NCBI GenBank assembly: GCA_046728115.1
Contig: JBKPDW010000406.1
Span: forward strand, 1 to 6,036
From: CAVSWN01 sp046728115
GTDB taxonomy: Bacteria > Acidobacteriota > Vicinamibacteria > Vicinamibacterales > CAVVIG01
Direction: 5' to 3'
Length of the DNA stretch: 6,036 nucleotides
Part shown: in pieces, positions 1 to 6,005 of the stretch
How the letters are laid out: each line of letters begins with the position of its first letter
How positions within the stretch are numbered: position 1 is the first letter of the stretch
Notes under the pieces: model-generated
What the model saw: the letters and a program-made list of their open reading frames with translations, nothing else
Told to the model about the DNA's origin: nothing
Databases searched by the model: none
Made by a program: the position numbers and the translations under genes

Positions 1-117
1 CAGCAATACCACCATCGCCGCCATGAGACCCACTAGTAGCGCGAAGGCTTCAGCCGAGCGAACCCGGCAACGATGCCGCATGATGGTCTCGATCGCGTGT
101 AGTCTATACCACGACAT
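1..117 (-). CDS. N-terminal fragment of an unidentified membrane or exported protein
   Basis: This minus-strand reading frame opens with ATG at 117, directly after an in-frame TGA (118-120), and stays open for 39 codons to the window edge, so only the N-terminus is visible. The start at 117 is preferred over the in-frame ATG at 81 because a strong GGAGG-type ribosome binding site lies just upstream of it (plus-strand 122-128). The peptide starts MSWYRLHAIE, continues with an Arg/His-rich stretch around residues 14-21, and ends in a run of hydrophobic residues (about 24-39, AFALLVGLMAAMVVLL). That is the usual layout of a positive-inside signal anchor or first membrane helix. The family cannot be recognised from so little sequence. 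It is transcribed away from the sulfation operon and may or may not be related to it. Confidence 0.6.
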   Translation of the reverse strand, partial: MSWYRLHAIETIMRHRCRVRSAEAFALLVGLMAAMVVLL

Positions 118-121
118 TCAG

Positions 122-128
122 CCCCTCC
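122..128 (-). promoter_or_regulatory. Ribosome binding site of the divergent minus-strand gene
   Basis: On the minus strand this reads GGAGGGG, followed by CTGA and then the ATG at 117. The GGAGG core is six bases from the start codon. This site decides the choice of 117 over 81 as the start of the partial gene. Confidence 0.6.
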
Positions 129-143
129 ATAACACCGGTAAGT

Positions 144-149
144 CAGGAG
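144..149 (+). promoter_or_regulatory. Ribosome binding site of the sulfotransferase gene
   Basis: CAGGAG lies seven bases before the GTG at 157 and supports that non-ATG start. Together with the opposing site at 122-128 it fills most of the 39-base gap between the divergent genes (118-156). Promoters for both directions must therefore overlap the other gene or lie further away. Confidence 0.6.
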
Positions 150-156
150 CGAAGAC

Positions 157-771
157 GTGAGCCTGGTTCAGCTTTGTCGTCGGATATGGCGAGGTGCTCC
201 AATCATCGTCGTGTCTGGTCTGCCGCGGTCGGGCACCTCAATGGCCATGAAGATGCTCGAAGCGGGCGGCGTGCCGACGCTGACAAATGGCGTCCGCACC
301 GCGGACGGGAGCAACCCGAAGGGCTACTACGAATTCGAGCGGGTGAAAGGGCTCGACAAGACCGTCGACACGGCGTGGCTTGCGGCCGCTCGGGGAAAGG
401 CGATCAAGATCATTTCCTTTCTCCTCACCTACGTGCCCGAGAGGTTCGACTATCAGGTGATTTTCATGGAACGCAACATCGATGAGGTGCTGGCGTCGCA
501 GAACAAGATGCTCACCGCGCGCGGCGAGGTCGCCGACACCAGCCAGGATGGCCACATGCGGCAGGTCTATCAGCAGCACCTGGCGAAGGTCGATACGTTC
601 CTGAAGGGGCGGAAGTGCTTTTCGACGCTGCGCATCGGGTACAAGGATGTCATCGACAACCCCGTAGCCGAGGCGCGGCGGATCAACGAGTTCCTCGGCG
701 GGAAACTGAACGTTGAGAAGATGGCCGCCGTTGCCGACCGCGAGCTTTATCGGAATAGGCGTCAGTCCTGA
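157..771 (+). CDS. Small PAPS-dependent sulfotransferase family protein
   Basis: Predicted cytosolic sulfotransferase of 204 residues that would move a sulfuryl group from PAPS to an unidentified acceptor. The PAPS 5'-phosphate loop is clear at residues 20-29 (SGLPRSGTSM). The 3'-phosphate motif is at 102-118, where Arg106 and Ser114 keep the R-x7-S spacing of the family, after a beta strand (VIFME). A GSNPKGYYEFE segment (51-61) follows the loop. The protein is shorter than typical sulfotransferases (about 250-350 residues), but the ends look natural, with a late YKDVIDNP region (162-169) and an Arg-rich tail. There is no histidine before residue 133, so the usual catalytic histidine is absent; Glu59 or Glu61 could act as base (inference). 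The GTG start has an AGGAG site. It is the first gene of the operon and is followed after 4 nt by the PHP gene. The family is secure; the acceptor is unknown. Confidence 0.85.
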   Translation: MSLVQLCRRIWRGAPIIVVSGLPRSGTSMAMKMLEAGGVPTLTNGVRTADGSNPKGYYEFERVKGLDKTVDTAWLAAARGKAIKIISFLLTYVPERFDYQVIFMERNIDEVLASQNKMLTARGEVADTSQDGHMRQVYQQHLAKVDTFLKGRKCFSTLRIGYKDVIDNPVAEARRINEFLGGKLNVEKMAAVADRELYRNRRQS

Positions 772-775
772 GTCC

Positions 776-1627
776 ATGATCGATCTCCACATGCACACGA
801 CGGCGTCTGATGGCACGCTGCCACCTGAGGATCTGGTGGATCGCGTGCATGGAGCAGGCATCACGGTGTTCAGCGTGACCGATCACGACACGATGGCGTC
901 GGTCAAAGCCGTGACGGCAGCCGCTGCGGCACACGGTCTGACGTGCGTGCCCGGGATCGAGATCACGGCGGTGCACGACGGTTACGATGTCCACATGCTC
1001 GGATACTTCCTCGACGACGCCTCGGCTTCGCTGAACGCCCTGCTGGCGCGGATTCGCGCGCTTCGACTCGAACGGGCGGCCGACATCGCGGGGCGGCTGG
1101 CCGCCGCCGGTGTGCCGATCGACATCGATCAATTGATCAACGATGCAAACGCGAACAACGGCCGATCCGTAGCCCGCCCACAAATCGCCCGAGCCCTGAT
1201 TGCAGCCGGTCATGTGACAACAGTCTCCGAGGCGTTCGACCGCTTCCTTTCCGAAGGCTGCTGCGCGTATGTTCCGCACCGCGGACCACACCCGACCGAC
1301 GTCATCGCCGTCATCGCCGAAGCAGGTGGAATCAGCTCGCTGGCGCATCCAGGCCTGCTCAACCACGACGATCTCGTTCCCGATCTCGTGCGTGCAGGGC
1401 TCGCAGCCATCGAGGCCTATCACAGCGCCCACGACGCGGCGACCACCGATCGCTACGTGTCGATCGCTCGCGCACACGATCTGGCCGTCAGCGGAGGCTC
1501 CGACTTTCACGGCGACGGCACACGGCGGAGCGAACTGTTCGGCGTAGTCTCGCTGCCTCTCGACGAATTCGATCGGCTCGCGGCGCGCGCCGCCGCACAC
1601 TCGTCCGCGAATCGCCCACGCGCATGA
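776..1627 (+). CDS. PHP-domain metal-dependent phosphoesterase, possible 3',5'-PAP phosphatase
   Basis: Cytosolic PHP-family hydrolase of 283 residues. All expected metal ligands are visible: LHMHTTASDG (His5, His7, Asp12), TDHDT (His37), GIEIT (Glu62), DVHMLGY (His73), SLAHPG (His191) and GGSDFHG (Asp243, His245). The segment ARPQIARALIAAGH (133-146) is typical of the YciV/TrpH-like branch. Characterised members of this branch hydrolyse 3',5'-nucleotide bisphosphates such as pAp (Chromobacterium CV1693) or act as 5'-3' exonuclease (RNase AM, YciV). Location between a sulfotransferase and the transport and PAPS synthesis genes favours pAp removal, but this is inference. ATG at 776 was chosen because it begins exactly at MIDLHMH; an upstream in-frame ATG at 713 would add 21 residues lying inside the sulfotransferase gene. 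No strong ribosome binding site is seen, so coupling to the upstream stop (4 nt away) is likely. Confidence 0.88.
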   Translation: MIDLHMHTTASDGTLPPEDLVDRVHGAGITVFSVTDHDTMASVKAVTAAAAAHGLTCVPGIEITAVHDGYDVHMLGYFLDDASASLNALLARIRALRLERAADIAGRLAAAGVPIDIDQLINDANANNGRSVARPQIARALIAAGHVTTVSEAFDRFLSEGCCAYVPHRGPHPTDVIAVIAEAGGISSLAHPGLLNHDDLVPDLVRAGLAAIEAYHSAHDAATTDRYVSIARAHDLAVSGGSDFHGDGTRRSELFGVVSLPLDEFDRLAARAAAHSSANRPRA

Positions 1628-3432
1628 CGTGGGAAGCCTGGGCGACGGTCGCGATCGTCGCGATCATCCTGTACCTGCTCGCATCGAATCGGGCATCCCC
1701 CGACACTGCTCTTGGCGGCGGAGCAGCTGCGTTGATGACGCTCGGCTTGATGTCGTCGAAGCTGCCCACCGCGCATGACGCCGTGGCGGCATTCGGGAAT
1801 GAGGCGCTCCTGACGGTCGCCGCGCTGTTTGTGGTGGCTGCGGGGCTGACCGACACCGGCGCGATTCAGCTCGTGACAGATCACGTCCTGGGCCGGCCGA
1901 AATCAGATGCTGACGCTCAAGTGCGACTGATCGGTCCCGTTGCGGCCATGAGCGCGGTCATCAACAACACGCCGATCGTGGCGATGTTCATCCCGGTTGT
2001 CACCGACTGGTGCCGTCGCACGGGCATTACGCCGTCGAAGCTGTTCATCCCGCTGAGTTACGCCGCCATTCTCGGCGGAATTTGCACGCTCATCGGGACG
2101 AGCACGAACCTGGTCGTCAACGCGTTGATGATCGACGCCCGTCGCGTCGATCCAACGATGCCCGTGATGACGATGTTCACGATCACAGCAGTCGGTCTGC
2201 CGGTTGCACTGGCCGGCCTCGTGTACCTCGCGGCTGCAGCTCCACGGCTGCTGCCCGACCGGCGCCCTGCGACGGCGACGGTCGAGGAACGGCGCGAATA
2301 CATGATCGAAATGCAAGTGCAGCCGAACAGCGTCCTGGCTGGCCGCACGATCGAAGAAGCCGGATTACGGCACTTGTCGGGAATGTTTCTATCGGCGATC
2401 GAGCGCGACGAAGAAACGATCGTGGCCGTCGGCCCCGAGCAGCGCCTGCACGAACACGATCGACTCGTGTTCGTCGGCATCGTTGAGTCGGTCGCCGATC
2501 TGCAACGCATTCGAGGGTTGTCGCCGGCGACCGACGAGGTCGGGAAAATGGAGTCGGCCCGACACGAACGTTGCCTCATCGAGGCCGTCGTCAGCCCGAC
2601 GTCGCCCGTTGCCGGCAAGAGCGTGCGAGACGCACGCTTCAGAACGCGCTATGACGCTGTGGTGCTGGCAGTCCACCGCGAGGGCGAGCGCATCGCCAAG
2701 AAAGTGGGCGACATCGTCCTGCGAGGCGGCGACACCTTATTGCTCGAGACACACCCGAGGTTTCTCAAGTACCAGCGGAACAACCGCGACTTCCTGCTGG
2801 CATCGCCGGTCATCGACTCGGCGCCGCCGCACGAGGAGCGGGCGTGGGTGGCGCTGACGGTCCTGGCAGCGATGGTCGCTGCGGCGGCATTCGAGCCCTT
2901 CACGCGCGTGACGATGCTCCATGCGTCGTGGGTGGCGGCGGGCATGATGATCGTCACCAAGTGCTGCTCCGCGGAGCGCGCGCGCGCAAGCGTCAACATC
3001 TCGGTGCTGCTCGCGATTGGCTCCGCGCTCGTGCTCGGACGTGCCATGCAAAGCTCCGGGCTCGCGGCCACTGTCGCCGCGCAGTTGTCGTCGGCGTTGA
3101 GCGCGTCGAACCCGCGCCTGATGCTGGCGGCTGTCTACCTGCTGACGCTGATGTTCACCGAGCTGATCACTCGCGCTGCAGCAGCGGCGATCACGTTTCC
3201 GATCGCGCACGCGTGGGCGACTGCAGCCGGGTTACACTTTCTGCCGTTCGGCGTGACTATCGCGATTGCGGCGTCGGCCGGGTTTGCAATCCCACTCGGG
3301 TATCAGACGCATCTAATGGTCTACGGACTCGGTGGATACCGGTTCACCGACTTCGTCCGCATCGGTCTGCCGCTCGATGTCCTGGCCATGGCGCTGACGG
3401 TCGCGATTGCGCCAATGGCCTTTCCATTCTGA
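1624..3432 (+). CDS. SLC13-family anion permease with two RCK_C domains, probable sulfate transporter
   Basis: Inner-membrane permease of 602 residues, probably importing sulfate or a similar anion with a coupling cation. The N-terminal half has about five or six helices (about 5-207), including NNTPIVAMFIPVV (114-126) and GGICTLIGTSTNLVVNALM (151-169), both hallmark segments of the family. A soluble central block carries two RCK_C/TrkA-C domains (about 227-300 and 315-390), possibly regulatory. The C-terminal half (about 407-602) repeats the membrane fold and ends with the characteristic FAIPLGYQTHLMVYGLGGYR segment (554-573). The second-repeat signature, where relatives have S/T-N-N, here reads TRAA (516-519), an odd substitution. 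The start is the ATG inside the ATGA overlap with the PHP stop; upstream open frame is only an arginine-rich read-through of the PHP gene. Similar two-RCK_C permeases (SAC1-like) are linked to sulfate. Substrate is inferred from the following ATP sulfurylase gene. Confidence 0.87.
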   Translation: MTWEAWATVAIVAIILYLLASNRASPDTALGGGAAALMTLGLMSSKLPTAHDAVAAFGNEALLTVAALFVVAAGLTDTGAIQLVTDHVLGRPKSDADAQVRLIGPVAAMSAVINNTPIVAMFIPVVTDWCRRTGITPSKLFIPLSYAAILGGICTLIGTSTNLVVNALMIDARRVDPTMPVMTMFTITAVGLPVALAGLVYLAAAAPRLLPDRRPATATVEERREYMIEMQVQPNSVLAGRTIEEAGLRHLSGMFLSAIERDEETIVAVGPEQRLHEHDRLVFVGIVESVADLQRIRGLSPATDEVGKMESARHERCLIEAVVSPTSPVAGKSVRDARFRTRYDAVVLAVHREGERIAKKVGDIVLRGGDTLLLETHPRFLKYQRNNRDFLLASPVIDSAPPHEERAWVALTVLAAMVAAAAFEPFTRVTMLHASWVAAGMMIVTKCCSAERARASVNISVLLAIGSALVLGRAMQSSGLAATVAAQLSSALSASNPRLMLAAVYLLTLMFTELITRAAAAAITFPIAHAWATAAGLHFLPFGVTIAIAASAGFAIPLGYQTHLMVYGLGGYRFTDFVRIGLPLDVLAMALTVAIAPMAFPF

Positions 3433-3434
3433 AC

Positions 3435-3440
3435 TGGAGG
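3435..3440 (+). promoter_or_regulatory. Ribosome binding site of the ATP sulfurylase/APS kinase gene
   Basis: TGGAGG sits in the 12-base gap after the permease stop and four bases before the GTG at 3445. It supports that GTG start, which is also the point where the protein homology begins. Confidence 0.6.
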
Positions 3441-3444
3441 ATTC

Positions 3445-5163
3445 GTGAGCCTGCCCGACACATTGATTCCGCCCCATGGAGGCACCCTCGTGTCGCTCGT
3501 CGTCGGGACGAGGCGCGCGACGGAACTGCGCGAACGGTCGCAGACGTGGCCGTCATGGGATCTGACGCCGCGCCAGCTCTGCGATCTCGAGCTCCTGGCC
3601 AACGGCGGCTTTTCGCCGTTGACGGGATTCATGACGCGCAGGGATTACGACGCGGTGTGCGGATCGATGCGGCTGGCCGACGGCACCGTGTGGCCAATGC
3701 CCATCACGCTCGACATCCCCGAAGCGTTGGCCGGCACTCTTGCCTCGGGCTCGCGCGTCGCGCTGCGCGATCCCGAAGGTGTGATGCTGGCAATTCTGCA
3801 CGTGGAGGATCTCTGGACGCCGGACAGGGAAGCCGAGGCGCGCCGTGTCTTCGGGACGAACAACGCGGAACACCCGGGAGTGGCGGCCCTCGTTCGTGCA
3901 CATCCCGTGTACGTCGGCGGCAGCCTGGAGGTCCTCCAGCTTCCGGCCCACTACGACTTCAACTCGCTTCGCCAGACTCCGGCCGAGATACGCGCCGACT
4001 TCGCGAACCGCGGCTGGAGCCGCGTGGTGGCGTTTCAGACGAGGAACCCGATGCACCGTGCGCACCTGGAGCTGACGCTGCGGGCGGCGCGCGACGTGAA
4101 CGCGCACCTGCTGGTGCATCCGTCGGTCGGCATGACGAAACCGGGCGACGTCGATCACTACACGCGCGTACGCTGCTATCAGCACGTGCTCGCCAGCTAT
4201 CCGCCGGGGACGGCGAAGCTCGCCCTGCTGCCGCTGGCGATGCGGCTCGGCGGTCCGCGCGAGGCCGTGTGGCACGCCATCATTCGCAAGAATCACGGCT
4301 GCACGCACTTCATCGTTGGCCGCGATCACGCCGGTCCGGGCAGCGATTCGAGCGGAAAGCCTTTCTACGGACCCTACGACGCCCAGGAGCTGTTGCGTCA
4401 GCACGAGAAGGAGATTGGCGTCGAAATGGTGCCGTTTCGCAACATGGTCTACGTCAGGAACCTGAATCAGTATTTTCCAGACGATGAGGTGCCCGCGGGA
4501 GCGGAAGTGTTGAACCTGTCGGGGACCCAGCTGCGGAAAATTCTCGCGGAAGGCGGCGCGATCCCTGAATGGTTCACGTTTCCGGCCGTCGCGACCGAGC
4601 TTCGGCGCACGCATCCGCCCCGTGTCGAGAGCGGTTTCACGGTGTTCTTCACGGGTCTGTCGGGATCGGGGAAGTCGACCATTGCGAACGTGCTGCTGGT
4701 GAAGTTCCTGGAGCTGGGCGGCCGGCCGGTGACGCTTCTCGACGGCGACCTGGTCCGCAAACATCTGTCATCGGAACTCGGATTCTCCAAGGAACATCGC
4801 GACATCAACATCCGTCGGATCGGATTCGTCGCATCGGAAATCACCAAGAGCGGCGGCATTGCGATTTGTGCGCCGATTGCGCCGTACGATTCCATCCGCA
4901 AGGAAGTACGGGCGATGGTCGAGCCGGGCGGAGGCTTCGTGCTCGTTCACACCGCGACGCCCATCGAGGTCTGCGAACAGCGCGATCGCAAAGGGCTCTA
5001 CGCCAAGGCGCGCGCAGGCATCGTGCAGAACTTCACCGGCGTGTCCGATCCCTACGAGCCGCCGACGGATGCCGAGATCGTCATCGACACCACGTCGGTT
5101 GGGCCCGGACAGGCGGCGGAGATGGTCATCGATCACCTGCGCGCGCACGGGTACGTGTCATGA
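3445..5163 (+). CDS. Bifunctional sulfate adenylyltransferase/adenylylsulfate kinase (PAPS synthetase)
   Basis: Cytosolic 572-residue fusion that makes PAPS in two steps: sulfate plus ATP gives APS and pyrophosphate, then APS plus ATP gives PAPS. Residues 1 to about 175 are the PUA-like N-terminal region, with NGGFSPLTGF at 53-62. The catalytic ATP sulfurylase domain (about 180-390) has QTRNPMHRAH (198-207, the HxxH nucleotide motif at His204 and His207) and GRDHAGPG (292-299). The APS kinase domain (about 395-572) has an intact P-loop GLSGSGKST (404-412), LDGD (432-435), FSKEHRDINIRRIG (447-460) and the late KGLYAKARAG and NFTGVSDPYEPP segments. The P-loop is complete, unlike the inactive C-terminal domain of fungal ATP sulfurylase, so the kinase should be active. 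The position of the phosphorylated serine in E. coli CysC is Ala479 (IAPY), a residue not essential in studied kinases. It is the last gene of the sulfation operon. The annotation is secure. Confidence 0.96.
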   Translation: MSLPDTLIPPHGGTLVSLVVGTRRATELRERSQTWPSWDLTPRQLCDLELLANGGFSPLTGFMTRRDYDAVCGSMRLADGTVWPMPITLDIPEALAGTLASGSRVALRDPEGVMLAILHVEDLWTPDREAEARRVFGTNNAEHPGVAALVRAHPVYVGGSLEVLQLPAHYDFNSLRQTPAEIRADFANRGWSRVVAFQTRNPMHRAHLELTLRAARDVNAHLLVHPSVGMTKPGDVDHYTRVRCYQHVLASYPPGTAKLALLPLAMRLGGPREAVWHAIIRKNHGCTHFIVGRDHAGPGSDSSGKPFYGPYDAQELLRQHEKEIGVEMVPFRNMVYVRNLNQYFPDDEVPAGAEVLNLSGTQLRKILAEGGAIPEWFTFPAVATELRRTHPPRVESGFTVFFTGLSGSGKSTIANVLLVKFLELGGRPVTLLDGDLVRKHLSSELGFSKEHRDINIRRIGFVASEITKSGGIAICAPIAPYDSIRKEVRAMVEPGGGFVLVHTATPIEVCEQRDRKGLYAKARAGIVQNFTGVSDPYEPPTDAEIVIDTTSVGPGQAAEMVIDHLRAHGYVS

Positions 5164-5201
5164 GATCGTCCGCCACAGATTGATACGGTCTGCCTGCGAT
5201 C

Positions 5202-5672
5202 ATGGAGTATGCGACGCTCAAGCGCCTGTTATCAGCCATGGAACAACATCGCGTGACGTACGCAGTCTGCGGTGCGGTCGCGCTCAACCTGCATGGCTTG
5301 GCTCGCTTCACGGAGGACCTCGACATTTTCGTCGCGCCGGAGCCCGCGAATATCGACCGCCTCAAGGCCGCGCTGATGTCGGTGGTCACCGATCCAGAGA
5401 TCGATCAGATTACCGCCGTGGATCTACTCGGCGAGTACCCTGCGGTTCAGTACGTTCCACCGGACGGAAGTTTTCGGCTGGACATCCTCACGCGGCTTGG
5501 CGACGCCTTCAGTTTCGGCGATCTCGAAATTGAACGCTTACCCTTCGATGATTTGACGGTCAGCGTCGTGACGGCTCGAACGCTCTACCGGATGAAGAAA
5601 GACACCGTTCGTCTGAAGGATCGTGCCGACGCCGAGCTCCTGAGGCAGCGGTTCGGGTTCGAGGAGCGCTGA
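5202..5672 (+). CDS. Small nucleotidyltransferase-fold protein, AbiEii/MNT-like
   Basis: A 156-residue protein with a polymerase-beta type nucleotidyltransferase core. The region CGAVALNLHG (23-32) stands where family members have a GG or GS turn, followed by RFTEDLDIFV (35-44) with the metal-binding pair Asp39 and Asp41. A likely third acidic ligand is Asp94 in FRLDIL. The C-terminal part has MKKDTVRLKDRAD (131-143), a conserved helix in this family. Such proteins are usually annotated as nucleotidyltransferase or AbiEii-like toxins; known relatives transfer nucleotides to RNA or protein targets, but no target can be named here. The ATG at 5202 has no good ribosome binding site. The gene lies 38 bases after the APS kinase stop and overlaps the next gene by one base, suggesting a two-gene unit unrelated in function to the sulfation genes. 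Family is fairly secure; function is not. Confidence 0.75.
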   Translation: MEYATLKRLLSAMEQHRVTYAVCGAVALNLHGLARFTEDLDIFVAPEPANIDRLKAALMSVVTDPEIDQITAVDLLGEYPAVQYVPPDGSFRLDILTRLGDAFSFGDLEIERLPFDDLTVSVVTARTLYRMKKDTVRLKDRADAELLRQRFGFEER

Positions 5673-5884
5673 TGCCTGTGAAGAAATTTCGGTCCGTGAG
5701 CGACATGGAGCAGCCTATCTGGCGCAAACCGGGCGATCCCGCGCTGTATCGAACGATGGCGGCGCTGTGGGATCTCGGCCACCGCACGCGGACAATACGT
5801 TTGCGGCCAGGCGTGAGAAAATTCGCATCGATCGACGATATCGATCGATCTCAGATCTGGATCCAGGACTCTCGCATTCGTTGA
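5672..5884 (+). CDS. Small partner protein of the nucleotidyltransferase gene, unknown function
   Basis: A 70-residue basic protein whose ATG overlaps the upstream stop (TGATG), so it is probably translated by coupling. The N-terminus MPVKKFRSVSDMEQPIW and the segment GDPALYRTMAALWDLG (21-36) resemble a short conserved family that I recall as occurring next to small nucleotidyltransferase genes; that recollection has not been searched. The region RPGVRKFASIDDIDR (45-59) fits the usual tail of that family, and the end then reads SQIWIQDSRIR. No domain with a known activity, membrane segment or signal peptide is visible. By position it could be an antitoxin or regulator of the nucleotidyltransferase, but this is inference. 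The GATC-rich palindromes in its 3' end are listed separately. Confidence 0.65.
   Translation: MPVKKFRSVSDMEQPIWRKPGDPALYRTMAALWDLGHRTRTIRLRPGVRKFASIDDIDRSQIWIQDSRIR
5827..5849. repeat. Perfect 9-bp inverted repeat with 5-base spacer
   Basis: ATCGATCGA (5827-5835) is separated by CGATA from TCGATCGAT (5841-5849), its exact reverse complement. It lies in the 3' end of the 70-residue protein gene. Two further palindromes follow at once, CAGATCTG (5852-5859) and CTGGATCCAG (5857-5866). It may be a protein-binding site or an RNA hairpin, or simply a by-product of the codons used (ASIDDID). No T-run follows, so it is not a classic intrinsic terminator. Confidence 0.5.
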
Positions 5885-6005
5885 AGTTCAGGTCGACGTC
5901 TCGATGCCAACTGCAGCCACGCTCCCTCTCGAGAATCCAAAACCGGAGCGATCGCGGGCCAGGAGGCACGCCGATCGCCCTGTCCCTTGCGAAGAGGTAA
6001 AGATC
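5885..6005. other. Short non-coding gap with a weak hairpin
   Basis: About 120 bases between the 70-residue protein gene and the possible next gene. Reading frames here are short, without family features. One inverted repeat is present, GCGATCG at 5948-5954 and CGATCGC at 5972-5978, separated by 17 bases and with no T-tract. No recognisable promoter, tRNA, attachment site or repeat was seen. Confidence 0.4.
5992..5997 (+). promoter_or_regulatory. Possible ribosome binding site for a gene starting at 6006
   Basis: AAGAGG lies eight bases before the GTG at 6006. It is a reasonable but not strong match, and it is the main reason for proposing a gene at the window end. Confidence 0.3.

Noticed and set aside
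713..775. Longer PHP protein starting at an upstream ATG
   Set aside because: The extra 21 residues lie within the sulfotransferase gene and have no family features, while ATG 776 begins exactly at the conserved MIDLHMH.
683..1600. Minus-strand frame of about 300 codons opposite the PHP gene
   Set aside because: The complement of a gene with complete catalytic motifs; the predicted protein has no recognisable pattern.
943..1623. Upstream extension of the permease frame by 227 codons
   Set aside because: The extra residues are arginine-rich and low-quality, and they are the PHP gene read in another frame. The permease homology begins at the ATG at 1624, inside the ATGA overlap.
1648..1665. 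Tandem copy of GTCGCGATC
   Set aside because: Two 9-base copies encode the VAIVAI part of the first membrane helix. Simple repeated codons in a hydrophobic segment explain it.
2844..4487. Long plus-strand frame of 547 codons across the permease and sulfurylase genes
   Set aside because: It overlaps two well-supported genes in another frame, has a composition dominated by Arg, Ala and Gly, and carries no motif.
3553..4764. Long minus-strand frame of about 400 codons
   Set aside because: It lies wholly opposite the ATP sulfurylase/APS kinase gene, is rich in Arg, His and Gln and shows no domain. It is an antisense shadow typical of GC-rich genes.
5164..5201. Possible terminator between the APS kinase and nucleotidyltransferase genes
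   Set aside because: GATCG and CGATC can pair across the gap with a small inner stem, but the stems are only about five pairs with bulges and no T-run follows. The evidence is too weak to call it.
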